From JAPOXR01 sp965116115 (lineage in GTDB: Bacteria > Pseudomonadota > Alphaproteobacteria > Rhodobacterales > Rhodobacteraceae), in the NCBI GenBank assembly GCA_965116115.1, contig OZ220486.1:3162001-3226000 (forward strand): a stretch of DNA of 64,000 nt, read 5' to 3'. Positions within the stretch are counted from its first letter, which is position 1. Every line of letters begins with the position of its first letter. Both the position numbers and the translations under genes were made by a program. The notes beneath the pieces were generated by a model. It was not told where the DNA came from. It searched no databases and was given only the letters and a program-made list of their open reading frames with translations. Shown piece by piece: positions 25,476-34,818 of this stretch.

Positions 25476-26482
25476 GAACCGCCTACGGTAACATGAGCTT
25501 TCGACTGATCCACCAATACGGCGATGATTATAACCAGCCCTACGGCGACGAATTGCCAGTAGGGAGGCAGGCCCAAAAAGACGAGGCCGAATTGGATCAC
25601 CGCGATGATGATCGCGCCGATCACGGTGCCGATTATGGTGCCCTGCCCGCCGGTCAGCGAGGCGCCGCCGATGAACACCGCAGCCACGGCGTACAGCAGG
25701 ATCGGTTCACCGGCATTGGCCGCGCCGGCTGAAAACCGCCCGGTATAGACCAGCCCGCCCACGCCGGCGGTAACGGCAGAGAGGATGAACAGCAGCATCA
25801 GATGTCGCTTCAAGCTCACTCCCGCCCGTTCGGCCGAGGCCGGATTGGCGCCGAAGGCGTAGGTATGAACTCCGAATTTCGTAAAAGCCAAAAGGTAATG
25901 GCAAACCGCGGCCAAAGCCAGAGCCACCACGACGGGTACGGGCACGCCCAGGATATCGCCATTGCCGAAAGCACGCGCTTCCGCAGAACGGATCGATACG
26001 GTCGCTCCGCCGGCCACGATCAGCGCCATCCCGCGCGCCACGCCATAGGTTCCAAGCGTGCCGATGAACGATGGCACGTTCAGTACCGCCACCAGCCAGC
26101 CATTGACCGCCCCCACCAAAACGGCAGCGAATGTTCCTGCCGTCATTGCGGCAGCGACCGTATGCCATCCCAGATCGGCTTCGGTCATGGCACGCACCAC
26201 CAAGGCCATTACAACCGCCGCCAGTCCGGTGGTAAAACCAATCGAAAGGTCGATATGCCCCGCTACCACGACCAGTGTCAGCCCGAGCGCCAACAGCAGG
26301 ATTTGCGACGCCGCAATGCCGATCGCCTGCACGGCGAAGACGCTGAAAATAAAGGTCCGCTCGTTTGCGATCCAAGAATATCCCTCAAAGAACGCGAGGA
26401 TCAGGATGAGAAACAGCCAAGACCATGCCGAAAAAAGAGGCTTCAGAATTGAAGCCTCCGTTTTTGACTGTCTTGCGATCAA
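25472..26482 (-). CDS. Sugar ABC transporter permease
   Basis: 336 aa integral membrane protein of the ribose/xylose/fructose (CUT2) class, with about nine or ten hydrophobic helices. Typical stretches are GHIDLSIGFTTGLAAVVMAL near residue 75, and GGASLTGGQGTIIGTVIGA near 270. It forms the membrane channel with the adjacent ATPase and receives sugar from the binding protein encoded five bases upstream. Confidence 0.94.
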   Translation of the reverse strand: MIARQSKTEASILKPLFSAWSWLFLILILAFFEGYSWIANERTFIFSVFAVQAIGIAASQILLLALGLTLVVVAGHIDLSIGFTTGLAAVVMALVVRAMTEADLGWHTVAAAMTAGTFAAVLVGAVNGWLVAVLNVPSFIGTLGTYGVARGMALIVAGGATVSIRSAEARAFGNGDILGVPVPVVVALALAAVCHYLLAFTKFGVHTYAFGANPASAERAGVSLKRHLMLLFILSAVTAGVGGLVYTGRFSAGAANAGEPILLYAVAAVFIGGASLTGGQGTIIGTVIGAIIIAVIQFGLVFLGLPPYWQFVAVGLVIIIAVLVDQSKAHVTVGGS

Positions 26483-26487
26483 TGCAT

Positions 26488-27462
26488 TTACTCGGAGTAG
26501 ATGAACTGCGCGATACTGGGATCATCGACATTGTCGGCATTGATCACGGTAAAACCGGTGCCGATTTGTACAGGAACCGATTGACCGGTGAGCACGGCGT
26601 AAGCGGCCATTACACCAAAATAGCCGATCTCCGCAGGATGCTGCGCGATGGCGGCATCCACCAGCCCGCTGGAGATGTTGTCTACGATGGATTGCGGCGC
26701 ATCAAAGGCAATCACAGTCACATCGCCGGCCATGCCCGAACCTTCCACTCCGTTGCCAGCCCCTAGAGCCGAGAACAGATTGGCCCCGAACACGCCTGAG
26801 ATGTCCGGATTGGCGGCCAGAACCGCTTGGAATTGCGAGGCCGCCAACGAAGCGTCATTCTCGTTATATTGGGTGTTGAGCACGTCGATTCCGGGATAGT
26901 TCTCGTTCATTTCGGCGATAAAGCCGGCCTCGCGCTGGTCTGTGGTGGAAATGCCCGGTCGCACATTGGAGACATAAACCTTCCCCTCGCTGCCGATTGC
27001 ATCGGCCATGAAGCGCGCAGCCATCCGCCCGCCCAGCACATTGTCCGAGGCAATGTAGGACATCGGAAAATCTCCATCACCGGCTCCGTCCTGATACATG
27101 CCGTCGTCTATGAATGTATCGACTGTCAGCACGGCTATCCCCGCTTCGTGGGCGCGGCGCAACGGTTCAATCATCTGCGTGGTATCAGTCGGCGCGATCA
27201 GAATCGCGTCGGGGCCGCGGGCAATCACGGCGTCAAGCACCGGCGTCTGCAGCACGGGATCGAACTCTTCCGCGCCTTGGAAATCGACGGTGATGCCAAG
27301 CGCTTCCGCGGCGGCTTGAGCGCCGCGATTCATGGTGATGTAGAAAGCATCAGTGGTCAGGCCCGGCACCAGAGTGATGTCGAGGTCGTTATGGCCATCC
27401 GCATGGGACACCGAGCCGAATGCTGCTGCCAACACAGCAGACTTCGCGATTGTCTTTAACAT
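26488..27462 (-). CDS. Periplasmic sugar-binding protein
   Basis: 324 aa. ATG 27462 is preceded by GGGAGG and gives a signal peptide (MLKTIAKSAVLAAAFGSVSH). The mature protein has the periplasmic-binding fold of the ribose/galactose family: DAILIAPTDTTQMIEPLRRA, TVDTFIDDG, YIASDNVLGGRMAARFM and VFGANLFSALGAGNGV. First gene of the six-gene operon. The ligand cannot be read from the sequence; a hexose or ketohexose fits the downstream enzymes. Confidence 0.93.
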   Translation of the reverse strand: MLKTIAKSAVLAAAFGSVSHADGHNDLDITLVPGLTTDAFYITMNRGAQAAAEALGITVDFQGAEEFDPVLQTPVLDAVIARGPDAILIAPTDTTQMIEPLRRAHEAGIAVLTVDTFIDDGMYQDGAGDGDFPMSYIASDNVLGGRMAARFMADAIGSEGKVYVSNVRPGISTTDQREAGFIAEMNENYPGIDVLNTQYNENDASLAASQFQAVLAANPDISGVFGANLFSALGAGNGVEGSGMAGDVTVIAFDAPQSIVDNISSGLVDAAIAQHPAEIGYFGVMAAYAVLTGQSVPVQIGTGFTVINADNVDDPSIAQFIYSE

Positions 27463-28365
27463 TTGATTTTTTCCTCCCAGATTAGGTTCTGTTATTGAGC
27501 GACCTTTCTCCATGCCGAATTCCAAATCTGTGTTCGGAACAGACAAGGATATCCAGACAAGCTTGGAACTTGATCGCCCGAACGCTGATAGTCCCCTTCA
27601 CCCTGTTTTGCAAGCGAAATTACTGCCGGGCAGTCTGTCTATCGCATTTGACTTTTTCCTTTTCCGTTTTCCTGAATCTCTGGCGAATATGCCTGCAAAA
27701 TAAGCATGTGAAAAAACCGATGCAGGATATCCAGCATATTTTCGAGGAAATTCAAAAACTCCCGGAACGGCGATGCCGCCCGCTGCGGCCTTCATGAGAT
27801 GCTGATAACCGGGTTTTTGACGATGATTTCGGCGGCTGGGTAGAACGGCGTGACCAAGGCATGGTCGCGCTTGGCGGATTGCGTGATCATTTCGCTCTGG
27901 CGCAGGAACATGACCGTGATTTCGTGTCCGGAAAAGCGCATGCCGTTTTCGAAGTTTCTGCGCATGGCCCTCCGTGCGGCCGTTGTGACTGATGCCGCCT
28001 TTGCATCGGCCAGCGGGTATACGTGCGAGGTCGATCAGCGTAAACGCGGCATGGATTTCCTGTCGTACACCGCATTCGGACCGGGAATGTCGCGACGGAT
28101 GTTAAAACTCTCATGAGCAGGGGGGTGGAAAGATTAATCCGGGCTGCGTGGCGCAGGCCGTCCTTATGAGTTCGTGATTCGCGGATGTATCCGCGTTATC
28201 GTGCGGCAATCGGACCGCGTGTACCCCACCAGCAATTTGTCACTGTTAATTTGATGCGCAAAAAGAGTGCGGCAGACGCTTCCGGCATAACGCTGGCTGA
28301 GGTTAACTGTTTCCGCTCCCGATTCGCTCTTGTCATTGCCATCGATTCCGCTATGTTCCGAACTG
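27463..28365. other. Upstream region of the sugar operon, no confident gene
   Basis: About 900 bases between the sugar-binding protein and the RecQ-like gene. It should hold the sugar-operon promoter on the minus strand. A 57-codon minus-strand frame (about 27793-27964, beginning MRRNFENGMRFSGHEITVMF) is the most protein-like, but I do not recognise it. About 35 bases at 28082-28117 resemble 45288-45325. No LacI-, DeoR- or RpiR-type regulator gene is present. Confidence 0.4.
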
Positions 28366-30498
28366 CTAGCCGATTGCCGCATGGGCCAGTGCTAATGGCC
28401 ATACAGATCCACTCCCCGCTTGGCGGAGCAAAGCCGCGACGATTGTCATCGTCCATCTGGAATCCACGATATCATCCACAAGCAAAACAGGCCCAGCAGG
28501 CGGGCTGCCCGCAATGGCAAATGCACCGTCGAGATTGCGGCACTGGAACAAGCTGTTTTGCTGGACTTTCTGCGCCTCGGTATCTCTCCTTTTTTGAACA
28601 ATCGGCATGAACGGCATGCTGAGCCTGTCAGCCAGACGCGCGGCGAATCCGGGCACAAGATCGGGCCGGTTACTGGATGGCACGCATGTTATCCATGTTG
28701 GCCCAGGTTCGGGATTCCAGCGATCCTCGATCAATCCCACAACCGCCTCGACAAGTCTGTCATCGAAATGGCCGTCGTCCTTGCCCTTGGCAACCAGTTC
28801 ACCCCAGCCCGTCTCGCCCCAGCGGGCAAGAGCGCGCCCTGGCTCAGCCAACAGCTTGGCTGGGAGGCTTGTCTTGAATTCGTAGGCCGTAAAAGCGTCT
28901 TGCGGAATCCATTTTCTGCATTCAAACGCGATGTCTGAAATCCGCAAGAAAACAGTCGCGTCCTCTTTAGACCGGCCTGAGTAAGAGCGTCTGACAACCG
29001 GCTCTCCCAAGCAGTTCCGGCATTTCCCGCAAGGCTTCGGGTCATCGTCGTCGAGAGAGCGGGCCAAAAACTGCATCAGACAGCCCCGCTCGTCGATGAA
29101 AGCCTGAACTTCATCCCAAGCGGCCGTTTTCTGAGCGGTCAGCCTCCGGATCTTCGCATGATCCATGCTGTAGGCGGACGACGTCCGGTGCCACTCTTTC
29201 CCGTCCCTGAAAACCGGAGCCGGATTTTCCACGGAAAGGAACTTGAGAACCTGCTGAATCTGTCCGTGGCGCAGATTGACCTTGCTTTCAATTTTTCGAA
29301 TATTCAACCCGTCAGCTTTTTCCAAAACCTTCAGGATCGTTTGAACCCATCGCTCGTCGGGAAATGACGTTCTGTGAAAATACGCCTGTATCGCTTGGTC
29401 TTCCTTACCCGACATCATGATGCAGAAGGCATGGTCGATTGCCCGTCCGGCACGGCCAATCTGCTGATAGTAGGAAATGATCGACCCCGGCGCCTGGTAG
29501 TGAATGACGAACCCGATGTCGGGCTTGTCGTAACCCATACCGAGTGCCGTAGTTGCCACCAGCGCTTTTATCCTGTTGTTCAGCAGCAGATCTTCACGAT
29601 GCAGTCGACAGGAATTACTGTCGTTGAAACCGTCACCAGTCACGCCGCTGTAGTACGCCTTGGCGTCAATATTGTTTTGGTTGAGCCACGCGGCAACTTG
29701 ATCCGCATCCCGTTTTGTCAACGTGTATATGATCCCGGTGCCAGGAAGCTTATCGAGATGCGTCGCCAGCCATGCGAGGCGAATCTCTTGCATTGGCACA
29801 CGCATGGTCTGCAAAGCGAGCGAACTTCGCATCAGCGGTCCGCGCTGAACAGCAATATTACCAAGCTGCCGCCGAACGTCAGCCACGACCCGTTTGTTGG
29901 CCGTCGCTGTCGTGCCCAAGACAGGCGTATTGCGCGGTATGTGCTGCAGGACGGATGTCAAGCGCCGGTAGTCCGGACGGAAATCGTGCCCCCAATCGGA
30001 AATGCAGTGGGCTTCGTCAACGACCACCAGACCAATATTCCCGGCAACAGGCGTCAGCACATCGTTCATGAAGTCGTCGTTGGCAAGGCGTTCCGGCGAG
30101 ATAAGAATCGCATCGACTTCGTTGCAAGCCATATCCTCTTGAAGTTTCGGCCACTCATCCGTGTTCTGGGAATTGATCGTAACGGCACGGATGCCGAGTC
30201 GCTTGGCAGCCTCAATCTGATTCCGCATCAGGGAAAGCAAGGGGGACACGATCAGCGTGAAGCCTCGATTGTCGTTTCGAAGGATTCGCGTGGCGATGAA
30301 GTAGACGGCGCTCTTGCCCCAACCCGTTCTCTCGACGACGAGCAGCCTTTTTCTCCGGTTTACCAAAGCATCAATGGCTTCCCATTGACCAAGCCGGAAA
30401 GCCGCTCCCGGGTTACCCACGGCGGTTCGGAGCAGGTTGCGGGCAGCAGTTTCGGATATCGATTTCAGCAACAATTCTTCGGATAATGAGAACTGCAC
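28366..30498 (-). CDS. RecQ-family helicase fused to a phosphoribosyltransferase domain
   Basis: 710 aa. Residues about 20-350 are a RecQ helicase: Walker A VVERTGWGKSAVYF, motif II VVDEAHCISDWGHDFRPDYR, and motif VI YYQQIGRAGRA. A zinc-binding cluster follows (CLMQFLARSL..., then CGKCRNC). The last 130 residues are a PRTase domain with the PRPP-loop-like GPVLLVDDIVDSRWTMTIVA. A DprA homologue is encoded upstream on the same strand. PRTase plus DprA is the composition of the ShosTA anti-phage system, so a defence role is inferred; a DNA-repair role is the alternative. Confidence 0.88.
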   Translation of the reverse strand: MQFSLSEELLLKSISETAARNLLRTAVGNPGAAFRLGQWEAIDALVNRRKRLLVVERTGWGKSAVYFIATRILRNDNRGFTLIVSPLLSLMRNQIEAAKRLGIRAVTINSQNTDEWPKLQEDMACNEVDAILISPERLANDDFMNDVLTPVAGNIGLVVVDEAHCISDWGHDFRPDYRRLTSVLQHIPRNTPVLGTTATANKRVVADVRRQLGNIAVQRGPLMRSSLALQTMRVPMQEIRLAWLATHLDKLPGTGIIYTLTKRDADQVAAWLNQNNIDAKAYYSGVTGDGFNDSNSCRLHREDLLLNNRIKALVATTALGMGYDKPDIGFVIHYQAPGSIISYYQQIGRAGRAIDHAFCIMMSGKEDQAIQAYFHRTSFPDERWVQTILKVLEKADGLNIRKIESKVNLRHGQIQQVLKFLSVENPAPVFRDGKEWHRTSSAYSMDHAKIRRLTAQKTAAWDEVQAFIDERGCLMQFLARSLDDDDPKPCGKCRNCLGEPVVRRSYSGRSKEDATVFLRISDIAFECRKWIPQDAFTAYEFKTSLPAKLLAEPGRALARWGETGWGELVAKGKDDGHFDDRLVEAVVGLIEDRWNPEPGPTWITCVPSSNRPDLVPGFAARLADRLSMPFMPIVQKRRDTEAQKVQQNSLFQCRNLDGAFAIAGSPPAGPVLLVDDIVDSRWTMTIVAALLRQAGSGSVWPLALAHAAIG

Positions 30499-30619
30499 AT
30501 TCGGCAGGTCAGAGACTATTCAGAGACTATATTTAGCCGTAATCAAACTCAGCCGGCAAAACGCTTACTCCCTGGCTTCGCTTGCGATGACAGATCGGCA
30601 TGCCGAAACAACTCTCAGA

Positions 30620-30713
30620 GCCTGTTCCTAAAGCTCATTCCGCATACCGAATATATAATACACCGTGTTCAAGCAAACTTATATACTGCATACAGCGTTT
30701 TGGAACAAGCTCT
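30620..30713. repeat. AT-rich palindromic element between recQ-PRTase and dprA
   Basis: GAGCCTGTTCC at the left and GGAACAAGCTC at the right form an imperfect inverted repeat around about 70 AT-rich bases. The inner part is also partly self-complementary (GCATACCGAATATATAA versus TTATATACTGCATAC). It may be a small MITE, or a regulatory hairpin between the two genes. Confidence 0.5.
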
Positions 30714-30719
30714 CAGCCA

Positions 30720-32102
30720 TCAACTCCAAGGCAGCGGCGATTGTGCCGCCTCATAACGCGCCGGCGGCCTCGCCAGACGATTCATCTGCCCGGCTTTCTC
30801 GGCGCGCCTCAACCATCTTTCAGCCTGATGTCTTCTAATCTGCAGTCGCTCCGCAATATCCATGGGTCTTTTGGGGCTGTCTGCGATGATGACGCTAGTC
30901 CGCTCGACAAACATCTCGTAGAAATCGGCGTCCACGTTGGTGCGGAAACTGCATTGCTGCACCCGGTACGTTCTCCCTTGTTTTTCAACATCCCCCTCCT
31001 TGAGCGCACGATCAAGCCAATCCTTTGTCTGGGGCAGTTCCAATTCGAAATATTTCGCCATGCGCTTGATGTTGGTCCGCTTTGGCTCATCAAGACCAGC
31101 CATGCGAGTGAGAAAGAGCGCGTACAGATCATCGGCAGGTGATCGTACCTGTCCCTTCATCAGATCACTCAGTTGATCGGGTCCATCGGGCGGCAATTCC
31201 ACCGCGCCAAGTTCGACAAGTCCGGCGCTCCCAGAGCCGGCCGCGCCGTCCTGCCTGACCCAGACCGGGACCTTGCGCTTCCCCTGCTGCTTCAGATGTG
31301 CCACGGCACCGCTCCAAGTCCCGCCTTTTCCCACTTCCCAGCAGACGACGACGGCAGCGTCGGCAAGGCAGTAGGTATACGCGTTGCGTGCCATTGCATT
31401 GCCGACATGGAAGGAAGCTTCGGGATTGAACGGGGAAATCAGAGCAAGTTGATCGGACTGTATGTATTTGCGATATCCGACGGACATAGCGGATCTGAGA
31501 AGACTGTCCGAAAGAACGCCAAGCGCGGTTCCCTTTCCTTCCAGCGCCCCTTGCATCGCATGACTGTCGACACCGCGCGCCCCGCCTGAGATAAGCGAAT
31601 ACCCCTGCTCAGCGGCTTTCGCGCCAAGATTCTGCGCAAAATCGAGATATTCGTCTCCTGCCCGCCGGGAACCGACGACAGCGATGCCGGCCTCGTCCAG
31701 GAGTCGCATGTTTCCACAACCGAAAATCACAGCAGGCGCGGCAGCGCCGATGCGCTGCTTCAAACGTTTCGGGTAATCCGGGTTGGATCGGGTCAAGACC
31801 CATAACCCGGCACGTTGCCAGCGTTCGCAGGCAATGGCGAGTGCAGTCCCCCGGTCCAACAGCCTTCGCAGACGTTCCCGGGTTATCTTACCCTTTGGAT
31901 CCTCCCAGCCCTCAAGGTGTTTGTCAACATCGCTGTCTAGCAAAGCAGACGGATCTAGCCCTGCCTTCTTCAGCCAGACTGCGAACCGATTCCACTCCCG
32001 ATTGGAGAGCGGCTTGGGCATACCAGCCCCGGCATTCCTGAACGAGAGGTTCAGAAGCAGAACCGCTTGATCCAGAGGTTCAATCTGCATATCCGCCCCC
32101 AA
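30720..32102 (-). CDS. DprA-like protein of the candidate defence pair
   Basis: 460 aa. The Rossmann-type DprA core is at residues 130-300: GIAVVGSRRAGDEYLDFAQN, then GYSLISGGARGVDSHAMQGA and VVVCWEVGKGGTWSGAVAHL. An N-terminal extension of about 120 residues and a C-terminal winged-helix-like region (ERLQIRRHQAERWLRRAEKA) differ from the house-keeping DprA used in transformation. In ShosTA the DprA homologue acts as the antitoxin of the PRTase. It lies upstream of the RecQ-PRTase gene, 221 bases apart. Confidence 0.86.
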   Translation of the reverse strand: MGADMQIEPLDQAVLLLNLSFRNAGAGMPKPLSNREWNRFAVWLKKAGLDPSALLDSDVDKHLEGWEDPKGKITRERLRRLLDRGTALAIACERWQRAGLWVLTRSNPDYPKRLKQRIGAAAPAVIFGCGNMRLLDEAGIAVVGSRRAGDEYLDFAQNLGAKAAEQGYSLISGGARGVDSHAMQGALEGKGTALGVLSDSLLRSAMSVGYRKYIQSDQLALISPFNPEASFHVGNAMARNAYTYCLADAAVVVCWEVGKGGTWSGAVAHLKQQGKRKVPVWVRQDGAAGSGSAGLVELGAVELPPDGPDQLSDLMKGQVRSPADDLYALFLTRMAGLDEPKRTNIKRMAKYFELELPQTKDWLDRALKEGDVEKQGRTYRVQQCSFRTNVDADFYEMFVERTSVIIADSPKRPMDIAERLQIRRHQAERWLRRAEKAGQMNRLARPPARYEAAQSPLPWS

Positions 32103-32822
32103 ACCGCTGCTAGATCAGAACAATGGACCCATGTCGAGAGTCCATCCCGTCGAGGGTGTCGGGCAGAATGACACATGGCGCCGCATGGCCGCAAGTCCAG
32201 AGAACTTTACCTTGCCGGCGCATATTCATTCTCCGGTTTTGGGAGCAATGCCGCAAGACGCCAGTCTGAAGCTTGATGGCAAATCTGCGTGTTCGCAGAA
32301 TCCAAGTCATTGATTTTCCATATAAAATGTCAAAATTATTCTCTGAAATTCTATCAATATGTAAGCAGTATTATGAACATGGCACCATAGCACGCATCAA
32401 TAGGTTCTGGACACCATGATCAAGCAAAAAGGGATTGACATCCGAATATCCTACATCCTCCATCATGATGCAAATGTCGTTTCCTAATGCAGGCACCGGA
32501 CTTTCTGCTGCACCCGGGATGCGCATCGCCGTCGTCGCCTCAAGACAGGAGGCGAAGCTGTGCAAATCCAGATTTCTCAGGAACTCCTGCCCAAGGACGG
32601 AAAAATCCAGAAAAACGCTCGCTGGTCTTCCCTTATCTCAATGACACAGCCATATCACTGCTGGAAAACCACCCCAAGGGAATGACATTGCTTGTTTGAT
32701 GCTTGTTTGATTCTTCGGGGGTATCCCCTCCTGCACCCGCCTGCCGGCAGACATTCCAAAGACTGCCCCGGCAAACGAAACAGGTTCCGAAAACACCGAC
32801 CGGCTATCGCTGTTCAACCAAC
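32103..32822. other. AT-richer gap upstream of dprA and pfkB
   Basis: About 720 bases between divergent genes. The stretch around 32290-32420 is clearly AT-richer than the rest of the window. Short open frames on both strands have no motif. It probably contains the promoters of the dprA-like gene (minus) and pfkB (plus). The change in composition may mark the edge of the inserted defence module. Confidence 0.4.
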
Positions 32823-32839
32823 AACAGGAGTGATTTGTC

Positions 32840-33790
32840 GTGATCGTAGCAACACTTGGAGAGCTTTTGGCGGAATTCGTTCGACTCAGTCGGAATAATG
32901 AACCCGCGCCGTTATCCAGCGAAGCGGGACAATTCGCAGGCCCATATCCCAGCGGCGCTCCAGCCATCTTCATCAATCAAGCCGCGATGATGGGCGTTCA
33001 AACACGACTTCTCGGCGCCGTCGGAAACGATGTGTTCGGCCAGGCGATCATTGATCGGCTGGTTGCTTGCGGCACGGATGTCGGACTCGTGACGCGACAC
33101 GACGATCTTCCCACGGGCACGGCGCATGTCGGCTACAATGCGGATGGCAGCCGCAACTACCTGTTCCATATCACCGCTACCGCGGCAGGGGCGGTCGATC
33201 CAAATGGCGTCGCGCCTCTGCTGAACGGTGCCGACCTCCTGCATATTACCGGCGCGACCTTGGCCGACCGAACGCTGCGCGGAATCGCTCTCGACGCCGT
33301 TCGCCGTGCCCAAGCCAGTTCGATCAAGATTAGTTTTGACCCCAATGTCAGACCGGAACTGATGCACGGCAAGGCTAGAGAAGCACTGATGGATTGCTTG
33401 GCAGCCGCGGATTGGATAACGCCGAGCGATGAGGATCTCAGCGCCTTATTTCCGCAACGCGACGTTGAAGAAACCGCTGCCGAATTGGCTTCCGACGGCC
33501 GTTTGGTCGTGATCACCTACGGAGCCGAAGGCGCTGCGCTGTTCATTAAAGGCGATCGGGTGGCCAAGTCCGGGCATCGGGTTGAAACAATCGACCCGAC
33601 CGGCGCCGGCGATGCTTTTGCAGCCGCTTTCGCTGTTTCGATGCTGGGCGGACGAAGTCCCGCCAAGGCTCTGACAGTTGCGACTTCCGCAGGTGCGCTG
33701 GCCACCACAAAGCTCGGACCAATGGAAGGAAATGCAGTCCTTGACGCGATATTGCGGCTTGCTGAAGACTCTTTTGGCTCGGCGGCATAA
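32840..33790 (+). CDS. PfkB-family carbohydrate kinase
   Basis: 316 aa from GTG 32840, preceded by CAGGAG at nine bases. Family signatures are GGxG-like GAPAIFINQAAMMGVQTRLL near residue 38, FDPNVRPELM near 170, and the active-site motif DPTGAGDAFAAAF near 255. Substrates could be fructose, 2-keto-3-deoxygluconate or a ketohexose phosphate. It is the nearest sugar gene to the six-gene import operon and may belong to the same pathway, now separated by the RecQ-PRTase/DprA pair. Confidence 0.9.
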   Translation: MIVATLGELLAEFVRLSRNNEPAPLSSEAGQFAGPYPSGAPAIFINQAAMMGVQTRLLGAVGNDVFGQAIIDRLVACGTDVGLVTRHDDLPTGTAHVGYNADGSRNYLFHITATAAGAVDPNGVAPLLNGADLLHITGATLADRTLRGIALDAVRRAQASSIKISFDPNVRPELMHGKAREALMDCLAAADWITPSDEDLSALFPQRDVEETAAELASDGRLVVITYGAEGAALFIKGDRVAKSGHRVETIDPTGAGDAFAAAFAVSMLGGRSPAKALTVATSAGALATTKLGPMEGNAVLDAILRLAEDSFGSAA

Positions 33791-34052
33791 TCGGAGTTTA
33801 GCCGGGGTGAGCGCAAGGAAGTGAACTATATTGCGAAGGTTAGAGAAATCCGGCACAGTCCTATCGCCATTGAAAAAGTCATTGTGATCAAAGGTATCAC
33901 GACTCGATCTTCAACGGACATATGAAGAGGCCGGGCGGCTGCGAATCGGCCAAGGGGAGCCAAGCCTTGATGGACGTTGATTGATAAGACGCTTCGTCCG
34001 CATACCATAATCGGCTTGGCATGGACACATTGGGGAAGGGCAGGATTATCGC

Positions 34053-34146
34053 TTGTTAATGGTGACATCAGGAACACAGCGCATCTTGTTCTCGACTGGA
34101 CAGCACTCACGTACGCCCGTGAGAAAACGCTCCGGATCCCGTTTTA
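34053..34146 (-). mobile_element. ISAs1 transposase fragment
   Basis: The minus strand reads KRDPERFLTGVRECCPVENK followed by a VPDVTINK-like stretch, matching the C-terminal part of the ISAs1 transposases at 15-18 kb. Only about 95 bases survive. The left edge of an IS5-like remnant starts immediately at 34147, suggesting insertion into it. The 260 bases before it (33791-34052) hold no recognised gene. Confidence 0.75.
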
Positions 34147-34420
34147 GGGCCTGTTGATAATCACTTTGCCACGATCGGGCCGGCAGCCAGCTCGATCGCC
34201 GCCGCGAAGCTTGCATCGGTCTTGTCATACTGCGTCGCGATCGTACGGAAGCCTTTACAAAAGAAATTCTCGATCCAGTGCCGCCGGCCGTACATATCGC
34301 GGTCGTAATCCCGAACCCGCCGCCAATCCTTAAGCGGGGGAATCACCGTCTCGGAGCCGCGCTCCTCAAGCGCCTTCAGCAGACAGCCGGGCGCCACGAA
34401 TGCCGTGCCCGCATGCTCCC
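34147..34420 (-). mobile_element. IS5-family remnant
   Basis: Begins GGCCTGTTGATAATCAC, like ends of the IS427 group of IS5. The minus strand encodes the C-terminus of an IS5-type transposase: LKALEERGSETVIPPLKDW, then GRRHWIENFFCKGFRTIATQ and YDKTDASFAAAIELAA. The catalytic Glu (WIENFF) is kept; the N-terminal two thirds are missing. The DNA from 34420 to 34818 is not recognised. Confidence 0.75.
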
Positions 34421-34818
34421 GCGCATCGACGAACGTCTCCACTGGCAGCGTACGGAAGCGGTGGATCCTGTCGAAATCATCGCCGAGCCTGTCGAAACAG
34501 AGTTTCAGGGCCCGTATCGCTGGATTCCGGCATTCCGTCATCGGGCGGATGAGGAACCGGCTCAGGCAAATGACCGCATGGTTCAGACAAAGCGCCCGTT
34601 TGTCCTCGTCCCAGCCGATCTGCCGGTTGCGCGCGGCGACTCGGAATGCCGGGGCGGAAAAACCCATGCCGCCGAGAACGCCGTGCTCCGAGATGAGCAG
34701 ACCTGGCCGGCAAAAAGCCGCCGCAGACAGCGGCCGGCGGCAGGGTCCTTCAAAACCGAAGGAGTCGACGGCAATTCTGACATACGGCGAATCATGGCCG
34801 CGGCGAAATGCTTCATTA

